A stretch of DNA of 64,000 nucleotides from Hyphomicrobiales bacterium (GCA_900466605.1 UBMU01000012.1:62001-126000), one strand, 5' to 3'; counted from the first letter of the stretch, positions 37,187 through 46,354 are shown. The notes: generated from the sequence alone by a model not told the origin. Numbers and translations are program-made.

Positions 37187-37965
37187 CGCTCGATTTCGCT
37201 ACAAGTCAAACTGCTTTTGTCGAGGCCTTGCTGTACGCCGACCGGGCGGTACCAGATGGTATCATCACCGCGAGCGGCGTGCCCGACGCCACGCGGTTTG
37301 GCGTCTACCGCAATAATGTCTTCCTTGGGCTCACCAAGGCACTGACGCAGAACTTTCCCGTGACTGAGCGGCTCGTTGGCACGGAATTCTTCACGGTAAT
37401 GGCGCGGTTCTATGCCCAGGACCACAGACCAGCCTCGCCGTTGATTTTCGAGTATGGCGCCGACTTTCCGGATTTCATCGCCAGTTTCGAGCCGGTAGCC
37501 AACCTGGGCTATCTGCCAGATGTCGCCCGGATCGAGGCGGCGGCGATGCGAGCCTATCACGCGGCGGACACAGAGCCACTCGACCTTGCGAAGCTTGCCG
37601 CCCTTGCACCCGAAAGGCTCGCCGACTTGCGGCTTGCCGTGCACTCATCATCATCCCTGATCCATTCAGGCTATCCAGTTGGCTCCATCTGGAGCGCGCA
37701 CCAGCAGCAAATCGTCACGCCAGTTGTTGGTAAACGACCCGAGACAGTATTGGTTGGGCGACCGGAGATGACCGTCAATGTCCACATAATTCCGCCGAAG
37801 GATGCAATCTTTGCGGCCTCTCTGTTCAACGCTGCCACACTTGGCGCAGCGGCGGACGCAGCATTGGCCGCCGCCCCGGAATTTGATTTCGGCACGGCGC
37901 TAATTGGCCTTGTCAGTCTCGGTGCATTCAGCGCCCTCCTACAGGATGAAGGAAACGTGCCATGA
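37183..37965 (+). CDS. bufC: DUF2063 partner protein of the MNIO enzyme, BufC
   Basis: A 260-residue protein whose N-terminal half has the DUF2063 motif [20 protein letters not shown] with FPVTERLVG and [20 protein letters not shown]. In bufferin and related clusters this protein acts as the peptide-recognition partner of the DUF692 oxidase. The start at 37183 overlaps the bufB stop, and its stop overlaps the DoxX start, so bufB, bufC and doxX are translationally coupled. Confidence 0.9.
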   Translation: MTLDFATSQTAFVEALLYADRAVPDGIITASGVPDATRFGVYRNNVFLGLTKALTQNFPVTERLVGTEFFTVMARFYAQDHRPASPLIFEYGADFPDFIASFEPVANLGYLPDVARIEAAAMRAYHAADTEPLDLAKLAALAPERLADLRLAVHSSSSLIHSGYPVGSIWSAHQQQIVTPVVGKRPETVLVGRPEMTVNVHIIPPKDAIFAASLFNAATLGAAADAALAAAPEFDFGTALIGLVSLGAFSALLQDEGNVP

Positions 37966-38450
37966 AGACTGAAGCAACTTCCTCCCATCGCTTTGGGGTA
38001 GCCCTTATCAAGCGCACCGAAGGCCTGCTCGCATCCGTCTCCCCCTCACTGTCGTTGCTGATCCTGCGCCTGGCGCTCGCAATTCCCTTCCTCAAATCGG
38101 GAATGACGAAATGGGACGGGTTCCTGACCCTTTCGCAAGGGGCAAGATTTCTCTTCGAGCAGGAGTTCAAACTCCACATTCTTGGCAGGGAGATCCCTTA
38201 TCCGTTTCCACTGGCGATGGCGACTGCTGCGGGGATCGGCGAACTAATCCTGCCGGTTTTTCTGATCCTTGGACTAGCCACACGCTTTGCTGCCCTCGGC
38301 CTGCTGGTGATGACGGCCATCATTCAGCTCACTATTCCAGATGGCTGGGCGAATTTCCATCTGCCCTGGGCTGCGATGGCGATTGCATTGGTTGTCTTCG
38401 GCGGTGGGAGGATCGCAATTGATCCCTTTGTTGTGTCACGGTTCAAATGA
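37962..38450 (+). CDS. DoxX family membrane protein of the bufferin operon
   Basis: A 162-residue protein with four predicted membrane segments and the DoxX signature (LRLALAIPFLKSGMTKWDGF; GIGELILPVFLILGLATRF). DoxX genes commonly end bufferin operons; a role in quinone-linked electron transfer to the oxidase has been suggested but is unsettled. The start is coupled to bufC by ATGA. Less than 100 bases further on begins the IS66 left end. Confidence 0.9.
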   Translation: MKTEATSSHRFGVALIKRTEGLLASVSPSLSLLILRLALAIPFLKSGMTKWDGFLTLSQGARFLFEQEFKLHILGREIPYPFPLAMATAAGIGELILPVFLILGLATRFAALGLLVMTAIIQLTIPDGWANFHLPWAAMAIALVVFGGGRIAIDPFVVSRFK

Positions 38451-38539
38451 CCTAGTTTCCTGCCTATTTGAGAAATGGCCATCGATGCCGATGGGATTGG
38501 AAACCGGTGGTCTCCCTCGTTCTTCGTTGGGCTTTGGCG

Positions 38540-40036
38540 TAAGCGGGGCAAAATCGGTGGCGCCATTTTAGCGCTCGCTTATAAAAGTGTGCATAAATTG
38601 CCGCGCGGAATCCTGTCGGTCGGCGCAGGGATTCCTAAGACGGGGCAAATCATGATTCGCTCCGGGGATGGCAAAGAAACGGCTCCCGTCGCCCGAGCAT
38701 GCCGACACGCTTTCACTGAATGCGCTGCGCAGCTTGGTGACTGGACTTGTTGATCAGGTCACAGCGCTTTCAGCGGAGGTTAAAGAGCTTCGCGCAGAGA
38801 ATGCCGACCTCCGCGAAGAGAACGCAGAACTTCGTCTGGAAAACACCCGTCTGAAGGTCGACAACCAGTTGCTGCGCGACGAGATCGCACGGTTAAAGGA
38901 CCTGCCGCCACGCCCGCCCTTTCGCCCCTCCGGCATGGAGAAGGCGACGGATGGCAGGCCGGGCAACAAGCAGCCTGGCAAGAAGACGCCGCGTGGCCCG
39001 AAGCGCGATGTCGAGCGAACAAGCCGAGAAGAGGTTTTGCGCGTCAGTGTTCCGGCTGGCTCGCGTTTCAAAGGATATAAAAGCTGCTTTGTACGCGACG
39101 TGGTGCTTACGGCCGAGCTCGTGCACTATCGGCGCGAATGCTGGATCACGCCGGACGGCAGGACGGTTATTGCATCGCTGCCGCAGGGCACCGTAGGCGG
39201 TTGTGGTCCGAACCTTAGGCGGCTTTGCCTGATGCTGCATGCCCAGGGACAGGTGACCACCGGGCGCCTGACGACCTTGTTGAACGACATCGGTGTCGAC
39301 ATATCGAAGCGCCAGGTCGTGCGCCTTCTGACCAAGGAACTGGATGGTTTTGTCGCCGAGGATGCGGCGGTGCTACATGCCGGCATGGTGTCTGCACCTT
39401 ATGTCACAGTCGACGACACCGGCGCTCGTCACGCTCACGATAACTTCTACACCACACAGATTGGCGGCGATCATTTTACTGCCTTCCGTACGACGGCGTC
39501 GAAATCGCGGCTGAACTTCCTATCGCTACTGCGCGGCAGTTATCATGACTATGTCCTCAATGACGCGGCATTCGACTATCTGCACAAAAGCCGTGCCGAT
39601 CCGGTCGTGACTGCCCGGCTGCGGACACTTGCACCACAGCGTTTCTGTAACCAGGTGCCGTTTCTGGAATACCTAGCAGGAAAGGGCGTCGACATCTTCG
39701 ACAAGGCTGCAATCCGCATTCTAGGGGAGGCAGGCATTTGGGGTTCCATCCGCCATCACGGCCTTGTGGGCGATATGGTGATCATTTCCGACGATGCCGG
39801 CCAGTTTCGTGTCGGCAATCACGCTTTGTGCTGGGTCCACAGCGAGCGCCTCCTGCAAAAGCTGATGCCAGCAAAACCGAAACAGGTGAAATCGGTCGCT
39901 CTGGTTCGCAATCTTATCTGGCGCTTCTACAAGGCGCTCAAAGTCTGGAAGCAAAAGCCTTCACCACAGGCTGCCAATGGGCTGCGTCGACGGTTCGACA
40001 GGATCTTTACCTTGCACACCGGCTATGCAGAGCTTG
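38540..40036 (+). mobile_element. IS66-family element, left end intact and right end lost
   Basis: The left boundary is GTAAGCGGGGC at 38540-38550, matching the conserved GTAAGCG start of IS66-family inverted repeats. The transposase frame follows at 38668. No complementary repeat (CGCTTAC) was found between 39900 and 40373, and transposase similarity stops near 40036, so the right end is deleted. The element marks the junction between the bufferin region and the replication module. Confidence 0.7.
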
Positions 40037-40077
40037 ACGCATTGCCGAAGTATTCCAACCGTTGCATGAGTTCGTAA
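38668..40077 (+). pseudogene. IS66 transposase, C-terminally truncated
   Basis: A 469-residue frame with a heptad-rich N-terminus (about residues 30-75), a proline-rich linker, and the IS66 catalytic core (APYVTVDDTGARHAHDNFYT, and ISDDAGQFRVGNHALCWVHSER). The usual final part with the catalytic Glu in the SEND-type motif and the KRKISGG region is missing: the frame leaves the family at about residue 456 (RRFDRIFTLHTGYAELDAL) and ends with unrelated residues. The protein should be unable to transpose. The coiled coil could in principle still interact with intact copies elsewhere. Confidence 0.85.
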
Positions 40078-40373
40078 CCAGTTCTGCTTCCTGGAGATGC
40101 CGGGATTTGCAGAAGCAAACAAGGCACTTACTTCCGTTGCATTGTATCCACGCCTGAAGTGCGCCTCGTTAGGACGAACGCTGCGTTGCCATAAAGAGAT
40201 CCATTCTAGCGATGTTCTGGGCAGACATATGCTGCCATTCGTTCCAAACACCGTTCCAGATCTCCCTTGGGTTTTCCTTATCCGATCAAATTGCCGGCGC
40301 ATCGGCTTATCCTGTCTTTCCTCCGCCTCTGTCATGGCGCCAAAATCTCTTAGACAGGTGACGAGGCAAAAGC
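40078..40373. other. Non-coding gap between IS66 remnant and repC
   Basis: About 300 bases downstream of repC. Frames on either strand run through the repC end or the IS and show no family resemblance. No IS right end, parS copy or strong hairpin was seen. It may belong to the replication region's downstream flank. Confidence 0.5.
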
Positions 40374-41591
40374 TCACGCGGTTGAGTGAGCAGCCCCACC
40401 AGCTGAGTTCGAACGTAGTAAAGCCATCAACATCGGTGCGGGCGAGAACGCCTTCCTTTGTGCCCTACGTGTCAAGTCGCGAAGATATCCGCCTGCCGAG
40501 TTGATGAAGTGCCCGCGTTCAAGAATACAGGCGACTGCAACTGCAGCATTTTCCCTGCCCATGGCGTGGCAGGCATCTTCGAACGTCGGTAAGCTGATGC
40601 CTAGCATGGCTCGAACAATAACAGCTGCACTGAAGAGATCTCGCCAACTGCCAACCATGCCTCCTGGTCCATAAGCACCAATGCTTGTGCAACCTTTCAG
40701 AACCAATCCAAGTGGTAGTGACTGAGGCTTGTCTGCATTGAGGTCCACGGTTTCATTTGCCCGGTCCTGTGATGGTTGGATGGTACGTTCAGATTCAAAA
40801 TAAGATTCAGTATTAGAACTCTGTGTGTGGTGCTCACTGTGAGCATCATTGGTGCCTATAAAATCGAAATTGCGATGCGATTTCAGGATTCTGGTGATTT
40901 CGGCGTGTAAAATCCGCATACCCTCAAGCACGAGACCAATTTCCTTGATCGATGCAGAGCGTGGGAGGTTTCCTACGAGGTTAGCGTAGCGTTGTTCAAT
41001 GGATGCCCAGTCGCCCTCAAGGCCTTCGTCGAGAGCCACAGCGATCAGCTTTCGGACGTCGCGGCGGCAGATCGTGAAATTCTCTCTGGCTCTACGCACT
41101 GCGGCTCGCTCGGCGACAACGTCTCTGGCGATCGCTGCGAACTCTTCAGCGCGTGCAAGAAGCGGCGCCAGGTCAAATCCGAAGGCGGATTCAATCTCCC
41201 CTCCCCTGCCCCTGTGGGCGTATCGTTTGCCGTTGGCACTGTCCTTGCGCACGATGAGGCCTGCATCAACGAGCAGCGCCAAATGCCTACGAAGCGTTGC
41301 GCCGGCGATCCCATGTGCACGGAGCGCGAGCTGCGCATTCGAAGGGAACACAACGAGTTGCGCATCTTGTTTCAACTCGTTGTCGGGATAAAAGCTCAGA
41401 AGTGCGTCAAGAACTGCCAGACTTCGGTCTTTGAGGTCGAGTGAGAGCTTTGCTTCGGAGACGTCCCGAAAGACCCTCCATTTGTTTATCGATGTGCCCT
41501 GCTTGATTTCGGACACGATGGTCTGCCTTTTCACGAGGGCAAGCGTCATCGGCCGCCGCCCAAAAGGCGTCGTTACATGTTCACCTTGCAT
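40374..41591 (-). CDS. repC: Plasmid replication initiator RepC
   Basis: A 405-residue RepC, the rate-limiting initiator of repABC plasmids. The N-terminus VTTPFGRRPMTLALVKRQ is characteristic, followed by a DNA-binding domain (SNAQLALRAHGIAGATLRRH, then LALLVDAGLIVRKDS). A variable linker leads to the conserved C-terminal domain (AVIVRAMLGISLPTFEDACH, MGRENAAVAVACILERG, GGYLRDLTRRAQ). The start at 41591 fits the family. It is last in the order repA, repB, repC on the minus strand, separated from repB by the ctRNA gene. The origin lies inside this coding sequence in studied members. Confidence 0.97.
   Translation of the reverse strand: MQGEHVTTPFGRRPMTLALVKRQTIVSEIKQGTSINKWRVFRDVSEAKLSLDLKDRSLAVLDALLSFYPDNELKQDAQLVVFPSNAQLALRAHGIAGATLRRHLALLVDAGLIVRKDSANGKRYAHRGRGGEIESAFGFDLAPLLARAEEFAAIARDVVAERAAVRRARENFTICRRDVRKLIAVALDEGLEGDWASIEQRYANLVGNLPRSASIKEIGLVLEGMRILHAEITRILKSHRNFDFIGTNDAHSEHHTQSSNTESYFESERTIQPSQDRANETVDLNADKPQSLPLGLVLKGCTSIGAYGPGGMVGSWRDLFSAAVIVRAMLGISLPTFEDACHAMGRENAAVAVACILERGHFINSAGGYLRDLTRRAQRKAFSPAPMLMALLRSNSAGGAAHSTA
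40740..40900. other. Candidate oriV, AT-rich segment within repC
   Basis: Within the linker-coding part of repC the base composition becomes markedly richer in A and T (for example 40790-40830 and 40855-40875), unlike the rest of the gene. In characterised repABC plasmids RepC binds and initiates at such an AT-rich tract inside repC. The position is assigned by analogy. Confidence 0.5.
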
Positions 41592-41651
41592 TTTTCTTCA
41601 CCTTTAAGAAGGCAAAAGAAACCTGCTCACCAAAAACGGTGCCAAAGACTC

Positions 41652-41680
41652 TTGACTGTGATTCGAGGAAGTGCGATTCT
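41652..41680 (+). promoter_or_regulatory. Promoter of the antisense ctRNA
   Basis: TTGACT (41652-41657), 17 bases, GATTCT (41675-41680): a near-consensus housekeeping promoter on the strand opposite to repABC in the repB-repC gap. The predicted start is near 41687. Confidence 0.7.
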
Positions 41681-41686
41681 CTGGGT

Positions 41687-41738
41687 GTCTAGATCAGAGG
41701 AAGGCTTCCACGGCGGCAACGTTGAGGGGGCCTTTTTC
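41687..41738 (+). ncRNA. Counter-transcribed RNA (ctRNA, inc determinant) of the repABC operon
   Basis: A short RNA of about 52 bases antisense to the repB-repC intergenic leader. It starts after the promoter at 41652-41680 and ends in a terminator hairpin (41701-41709 pairing with 41726-41734, then a T-run to 41737). Size, position and orientation match the ctRNAs that repress repC and cause incompatibility in repABC plasmids. Exact ends are predicted, not measured. Confidence 0.8.
41701..41737 (+). terminator. Terminator of the ctRNA
   Basis: AAGGCTTCC and GGGGGCCTT form a nine-pair stem (two G-U pairs) with a 16-base loop, and five T residues end the stem (41733-41737). In ctRNAs this hairpin is also part of the regulatory interaction with the repC leader. 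Confidence 0.75.
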
Positions 41739-41747
41739 TTTTGCTGT

Positions 41748-42761
41748 TCAATCTCCCGTTTGCTGTTTCTCTATTGATCTCGAATACTGCTCGAAGAGGT
41801 CCTCCAGATTGCTGGAGAGCCAATGTCCAAAAGCTTTTCCCTTTGGATTACCGAACTCCATGAGCATACCGTTCGCCTTTGGTGTCGCAAGCACGCGCAC
41901 AGACTGGTCGGCTGGCGTCCAGGCTGTTGCTGCGGGCTTTTGTTTTACACGGCGGTTGGAAGCTCCTGAGTTTTTCAGAGCGGACAGGAGGAACAGAAAT
42001 CTTGCCTCGTCCGTCTGACAAGCGAGAAAGCCCTCTTCCTGGACAGCTTCGCGGGCGCGTTCTGCAACCGCCGGATTGAGGACCAGCTTCTTGAGCTCCT
42101 CCCACCTGTCTCTGCCTACTCCCTTGGCCGCCCCAAGACCGTCCAGCACGCTGTCGGGCACGACTTCGGCGACCGAGAGCATGCGCGACAGTAGACTGTC
42201 ATCGACAGTCAGCGCTGATTTCAGGACGTCCCGGGACATTCCGCTTCGCTGAAGCTTGTTGGCGAAGACTGCCTTTTCGATGAAGGTCAAATCCGCTCGA
42301 GCAGTGTTTTCCTGGCCTTGGGCAATCACGTGCTCAATGTCGGCGAGCGGCTTTACGACTGCACGCACCTTCAGGCCGAGTTCTCGAGCGGCACGTGCCC
42401 GCCGGTGACCAAAAACGATCATGTAGCGACCGTCGTCGGTAGGATGAGGGCGCACAAGAATAGGCGTTGATTGGCCGGATACGCGAATGGCTTCTCTCAA
42501 GCCCTCATAGGCCTCGTCATCGTCTCCAATACGGTCGGCCACAAACGAGCCATCGAGATCGTTCGGATCAACTGAGATGACCGCCTCGCCGTCCAGGACG
42601 CGCATCGACGTCTCAGCCAGCTCATCGAGGGACTGGATCATCGATCGCGACGCCCCCCGCCTAGTGTAGGAAGCGCGCGCTTCGGATGCAGGAACGGCGC
42701 CGCGGTCGACATCGTCGCCCAGCGTCGCCGTAATGCTCGCAAAGAGGTTCTTTCTAGCCAT
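41748..42761 (-). CDS. repB: Plasmid partition protein RepB (ParB family)
   Basis: A 337-residue centromere-binding protein. It shows the ParB N-terminal domain (SGQSTPILVRPHPTDDGRYM, VFGHRRARAARELG) with the arginine patch, then a helix-turn-helix (LTFIEKAVFANKLQRSGMSR, DVLKSALTVDDSLLSRMLSV) and a RepB-type C-terminus. A GGAGGCGGA ribosome site precedes the ATG at 42761. It is encoded between repA and the ctRNA and should bind the parS-like repeats at 42815 and 44254. RepA and RepB together also repress the operon. Confidence 0.96.
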   Translation of the reverse strand: MARKNLFASITATLGDDVDRGAVPASEARASYTRRGASRSMIQSLDELAETSMRVLDGEAVISVDPNDLDGSFVADRIGDDDEAYEGLREAIRVSGQSTPILVRPHPTDDGRYMIVFGHRRARAARELGLKVRAVVKPLADIEHVIAQGQENTARADLTFIEKAVFANKLQRSGMSRDVLKSALTVDDSLLSRMLSVAEVVPDSVLDGLGAAKGVGRDRWEELKKLVLNPAVAERAREAVQEEGFLACQTDEARFLFLLSALKNSGASNRRVKQKPAATAWTPADQSVRVLATPKANGMLMEFGNPKGKAFGHWLSSNLEDLFEQYSRSIEKQQTGD

Positions 42762-42814
42762 TTCCGCCTCCGCTTTTGGTGTTCATCTCCCTGAAAGAAA
42801 TCAACTTTCTTGTC

Positions 42815-42833
42815 GTTTGCACGGCTGTCAAAA
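42815..42833. repeat. parS-like site 1 (repA-repB gap)
   Basis: GTTTGCACGGCTGTCAAAA, an imperfect palindrome with arms TTT..AC.G and C.GT..AAA around a central GC. An identical 19-bp copy lies at 44254-44272 upstream of repA. Placement in the repA-repB gap and upstream of the operon is typical for repABC centromere sites. Confidence 0.75.
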
Positions 42834-42836
42834 AGC

Positions 42837-44042
42837 TCATCTTCGTCCCCATGCCCCATGGATCAACGAAACAATCTCTCCGTTCACCGCATTGAGGCTT
42901 TCGACTGCCCGCTCATAGGTCGATCGGGTGAATTGCGACTTCTCGATCTCATACAAGGTCTGTTTCGTAATCCCTGCGTCCGAGATCGCCGTAGACTTCA
43001 GCATCTGGTGCTTCAGCATTCGTTTGTTGAAGAGTGCCTGCAGGAACCCAACCATCTGGGCCTGCGGCTGGTCAGTCGGTTCATAGCGGGTCACGAGATA
43101 CCGGAACCATTTGAGCTTTACCGAGGCCCCTGCTCCCTTGATCGATTCCAGGATGCCGCCGAGCATCAACAGAAACTGGCTCATCGACATGACGTCCAGC
43201 ATCTGGGGGTGGACAGTGATAAGCACTGCGGTAGAGGCGCTCAGTGCTGTTAGCGTCAGATAACCAAGCTGCGGTGGGCAGTCGATGACGACGACATCAT
43301 AGCGGTCATCAACCTCTTTGAGAGCATTTGAGATGCGGGTGAAAAACAGCTTGCCTTCCTGTTGGTTCTTGCTGGATGCGGCGAGCGGCGTTTCGTACTC
43401 GTATTCCTGAAGCTCAAGGTTTGCAGGAACAATGTCGAGGCCTGGAAAGTTTGTCGGGCGGATGAGCTCCTTGATTGATGCACGCTCGCTATCATAGCGA
43501 AGCGCCTCATAGAGCGAAGGATTCCGGTCAAGTTCCGGCTGGATGCCATGAAGTGATGTCAACGATGCCTGAGGATCAAGATCGACAGCCAGTACCCTGT
43601 GCCCCGTTAGAGCCAGATACTGCGCAAGGTGCGCTGCCGATGTGGTCTTTCCGGAACCACCCTTGAAGTTGACCACGGAGATGACCTGCATGCCCTCGCC
43701 ATTGCGTCGATGGGGAACATATTTCTTGAAATCGGAACGGCCATGTTTGTCCAGGTAGCGTCGTAGCTCCATCATCTGCTCGGCGGTGTAGGATCGCCGT
43801 CCCGAGTTGGACACCTGGGGGGCTGGACCCTTTCCCTCAAGATGGAGTTTCTTGATGTGATTTTGTGTGACACCGAGATATTCTGCAACTTCGGCAAGCG
43901 AAAACTGCCGCAGCCCCTTCATCGCATTCGGAGGGTACTGTTCAAGCCGAAGCATGTTCAGCTTGTCAGAGATCAGTTCGCCCTGTTCAAGGATTTCCTT
44001 GTCGAACTCGAGGTCTTCGATGAAGACTGGTGCCATGTTCAT
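42837..44042 (-). CDS. repA: Plasmid partition ATPase RepA (ParA family)
   Basis: A 401-residue ParA-type ATPase. It has an N-terminal MerR-like helix-turn-helix (FSLAEVAEYLGVTQNHIKKL) and a deviant Walker A KGGSGKTT at 127-134 (VVNFKGGSGKTTSAAHLAQY). The Walker A' aspartate is in VLAVDLDPQASL and Walker B in VVVIDCPPQLGYL. It moves the plasmid through RepB-parS complexes and autoregulates the operon. The start at 44042 (MNMAPVF) could equally be the next ATG at 44036. First gene of repABC. Confidence 0.97.
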   Translation of the reverse strand: MNMAPVFIEDLEFDKEILEQGELISDKLNMLRLEQYPPNAMKGLRQFSLAEVAEYLGVTQNHIKKLHLEGKGPAPQVSNSGRRSYTAEQMMELRRYLDKHGRSDFKKYVPHRRNGEGMQVISVVNFKGGSGKTTSAAHLAQYLALTGHRVLAVDLDPQASLTSLHGIQPELDRNPSLYEALRYDSERASIKELIRPTNFPGLDIVPANLELQEYEYETPLAASSKNQQEGKLFFTRISNALKEVDDRYDVVVIDCPPQLGYLTLTALSASTAVLITVHPQMLDVMSMSQFLLMLGGILESIKGAGASVKLKWFRYLVTRYEPTDQPQAQMVGFLQALFNKRMLKHQMLKSTAISDAGITKQTLYEIEKSQFTRSTYERAVESLNAVNGEIVSLIHGAWGRR

Positions 44043-44253
44043 ATCTTGCCATTTTCCGGAATAACGCTTTTCTCAAGCGATCTGCATCATAAGCGTGATT
44101 TAGATGCGATTCTCTGGCGTGCGCAAGAAGTTTTTAGTTAACAGAAGCTTAATAACCCCGGATCATTGGCCGGAAGGCTCGATAATTTTGTTGACTGCAC
44201 TGCCCGCCGGCAAAAAAAGAATCAACCTTCTGATTTCCCAAGATATTTTGGAG

Positions 44254-44272
44254 GTTTGCACGGCTGTCAAAA
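44254..44272. repeat. parS-like site 2 (upstream of repA)
   Basis: An exact 19-bp copy of the repeat at 42815-42833, about 210 bases before repA. Each copy also has an ATCAAC(C/T)TTCT stretch a short way upstream (42800-42810; 44221-44231), hinting at a larger shared element. Confidence 0.75.
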
Positions 44273-44683
44273 GATTCGCACCGTCAGCGGCGCGGGGAAG
44301 ACCGATTGTCCACTGAAAAAGGCATCGCGACCGGACTGGTTGTTGAGTTTCGGCAGACGGCGCGCTCGCTCGTTGGACGCGCGGGCCGCATCCTTGTCCG
44401 GAGATGCCGTTGCAGCGGTTTTGCCGCCGCCAGGTGGAACTGGAGGCGAATGAGGCGGCTATCAGGTGTTTCATCCAGAAGACGCCGGTTGTCCGCAGGA
44501 GTGACGGTCGCCTGCACGCCCATATTGTTCACTTACGCGGCGCTTTGGAGCCTTACTGCCCAAATCCGGGAAACGGAGCATCCCGGCGAAACGCCTCCCT
44601 ACAAGGTCGATAGGCGGGGGAGGTTTTGCGAATGTCGCCTAGGGAAGTGGAGAACGGGCACGCGGGCGGCGCGGAATGGTGGT
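44273..44683. other. Non-coding stretch upstream of repABC
   Basis: Open frames here are arginine- and serine-rich on both strands with no family likeness, so no gene is called. A long imperfect hairpin (AAACGCCTCCC against GGGGAGGTTTT, about 44589-44636) ends in TTTT and could be a plus-strand terminator or RNA structure. Confidence 0.4.
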
Positions 44684-44923
44684 CTAGGAGCGACCAAGGT
44701 CGCGCAGAACTGAAAAACTTGCGCAGCTTGCGTCTACGTTGCCACGGATGAGGTGCTCGGATTTCGCGGTCAAAAGCGAGAGGTGAACTTCCTCGGCGCT
44801 TTTTGCCTTTTCCAACAACGCCTGACGCGCAAAGAGGAGGCCTGACCGGTCGGAGAGTTCGAAGGCCACGTGTTCACTGTGGCCTTCGTCGGCTATGGTA
44901 ATCGTCGCAAGGCCCGATTGCAT
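44684..44923 (-). CDS. Hypothetical small protein
   Basis: A 79-residue frame with an ATG start and a balanced, soluble composition (HVAFELSDRSGLLFARQALL, EKAKSAEEVHLSLL). It is not recognised. It lies downstream of another small minus-strand frame (45039-45260) and may be cotranscribed with it. No clear ribosome site is visible, so it could be spurious. Confidence 0.4.
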   Translation of the reverse strand: MQSGLATITIADEGHSEHVAFELSDRSGLLFARQALLEKAKSAEEVHLSLLTAKSEHLIRGNVDASCASFSVLRDLGRS

Positions 44924-45038
44924 TGGGGAACGGCTCTCCTATTCAAAGGGCAGCTTCGTCGACAATGCGAAAAGCTTCAATCAAAGCGTTTCAGTTTTCC
45001 AAGGGAATCGGCATGTTGGTTCCGGCCCACCAACGCGT

Positions 45039-45260
45039 CTATTCGGCTTCTTCGGGGACGAGGCCGTCAAAGACCTCGAGTAGGGCTTCTGCGATTGCGG
45101 CACCGAGCGCATTGCCACTTGTCGCGATCGCCTTCTCATCCATATCGCGGGCAGCAATAGCCAGGTTCCCACCTTGCTCAGCGACAATCGCCCGGGCGCG
45201 CTCAATGGCCCACTGGGCAAAATCGTTGCGGCTTTCGATAGTGATCGTATCGGATTCCAA
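45039..45260 (-). CDS. Hypothetical small acidic protein
   Basis: A 73-residue acidic frame (MESDTITIESRNDFAQWAIE, then RARAIVAEQGGNLAIAARDM). It begins with TTG at 45260, preceded by AAGGAA at suitable distance. The pattern reads like a real small helical protein. No family is recognised. A downstream minus-strand frame may be its operon partner. Confidence 0.5.
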   Translation of the reverse strand: MESDTITIESRNDFAQWAIERARAIVAEQGGNLAIAARDMDEKAIATSGNALGAAIAEALLEVFDGLVPEEAE

Positions 45261-45880
45261 CGGATGTTCCTTTCAGGATTTATTTAGAATTTGCTGACAA
45301 TGTCATTTGGCGCGTTGAGTTGTGCGTACGCGCTACCTGATCCTGTCGGACCGATCAACCTCCTAAGCGAGCTGCTAACGCCTCCTACGCTGGAGCCTCC
45401 AACGCTTATCATTTTGCCATGCTTGTGCCCAACACAAGTGAGTTGGTGCATTTGGCCTTGCGCATAGGCGGAGGCGCCTTTGATCGCTTGGCAAGGATCT
45501 TGCGGATCCCCTGGACTTAAGGTTCGTGAGCGGATCGAAGCACCTAGCACTGGTGACGTTAGGCGGGTAGGGCGGTTATGATCTCACAGTTAGTGGGATA
45601 CTAGCTCAGAATTTCCGACATCGGTTCTTGCCCGCTCGATAGCTGAAGGTGCAAATCGAAAAAAATGCCGGCGGCGATGGCGCCGACCCAATCGACGATT
45701 CTCGTGGGTCGTGGCCGCTCTTGGCTCCTGCACCTGGCGCCTGCGGCCATGGACCGATACTGGATGCAGCGGTTTCATTACTCCCAGAAATGACGGCTCA
45801 AGGTACCGATAAGATGGCTATGTCGCTGTACCAGCCTTCCAGATGATCTATTTTGCTATCTCTTGGCGGGCCTTGCGGCG
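45261..45880. other. Region without a supported gene
   Basis: About 620 bases. A minus-strand frame at 45284-45550 (GTG start) ends with protein-like sequence (HGKMISVGGSSVGGVSSSLR) but lacks a ribosome site and is not called. No repeats or strong terminators were found. Confidence 0.4.
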
Positions 45881-46354
45881 TTATGGTTTGCCTTTGACGT
45901 CACGCGGTGCATGGTAGGTCAATAGGGCAGGGGGCGATGTCTTGGCTACAGTCACCGTTTGGTACGTGCAGCGAGCGCGCTCGGGGAGCGACCAATATCC
46001 TTTGGGCAGTAGCGGAGAGAAAATTGTGGGTCGATCGGGTGGGAGTTGCGTCAGATCGCGATTTCGATCATAAAGAAACGAGATGAACTCTCGACATTCT
46101 AGGCGCTTCGAGTCAGTCCACTTTCCGCACTGAAGGCCCGGCGACACGGCGGCCGAGTGACGGAAATGAAACCGTCGTTTACTTCCGTTTGATCGACGAC
46201 CCCAGACGATTTCAGTGATTTGCCTTTCTACGAGAATCAGGTCCGAAGGGCCGAGGGGAAACCGGGGTCCGAGGTGAATGGGGATGGCTGAGTTCGATTG
46301 ATTGCCATTTTCCGGCCGCGCCCTACGTCCGCCGGTCTCTACGATGTCAGCCAT
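45881..46354 (-). CDS. Hypothetical protein
   Basis: A 157-residue frame with an ATG start. The composition is plausible for a protein (IHLGPRFPLGPSDLILVERQ; CREFISFLYDRNRDLTQLPP) but no family, signal or membrane segment is recognised, and no clear ribosome site precedes it. A 61-residue frame (46347-46532) overlaps its start by eight bases on the same strand and could be coupled. Both may be chance frames in high-GC DNA. Confidence 0.4.
   Translation of the reverse strand: MADIVETGGRRARPENGNQSNSAIPIHLGPRFPLGPSDLILVERQITEIVWGRRSNGSKRRFHFRHSAAVSPGLQCGKWTDSKRLECREFISFLYDRNRDLTQLPPDRPTIFSPLLPKGYWSLPERARCTYQTVTVAKTSPPALLTYHAPRDVKGKP

Noticed and set aside
40097..40504. Plus-strand frame of 135 codons downstream of the IS66 remnant
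   Set aside because: It runs antisense into repC, has no ribosome site, and its composition is that of a shadow frame.
44163..44532. Minus-strand frames upstream of repA
   Set aside because: Rich in Arg, Ser and Pro, overlap the parS-like repeat region, and lack start signals.
45284..45550. Possible 88-residue protein with GTG start
   Set aside because: The C-terminal half looks protein-like, but no ribosome site or family resemblance supports it.
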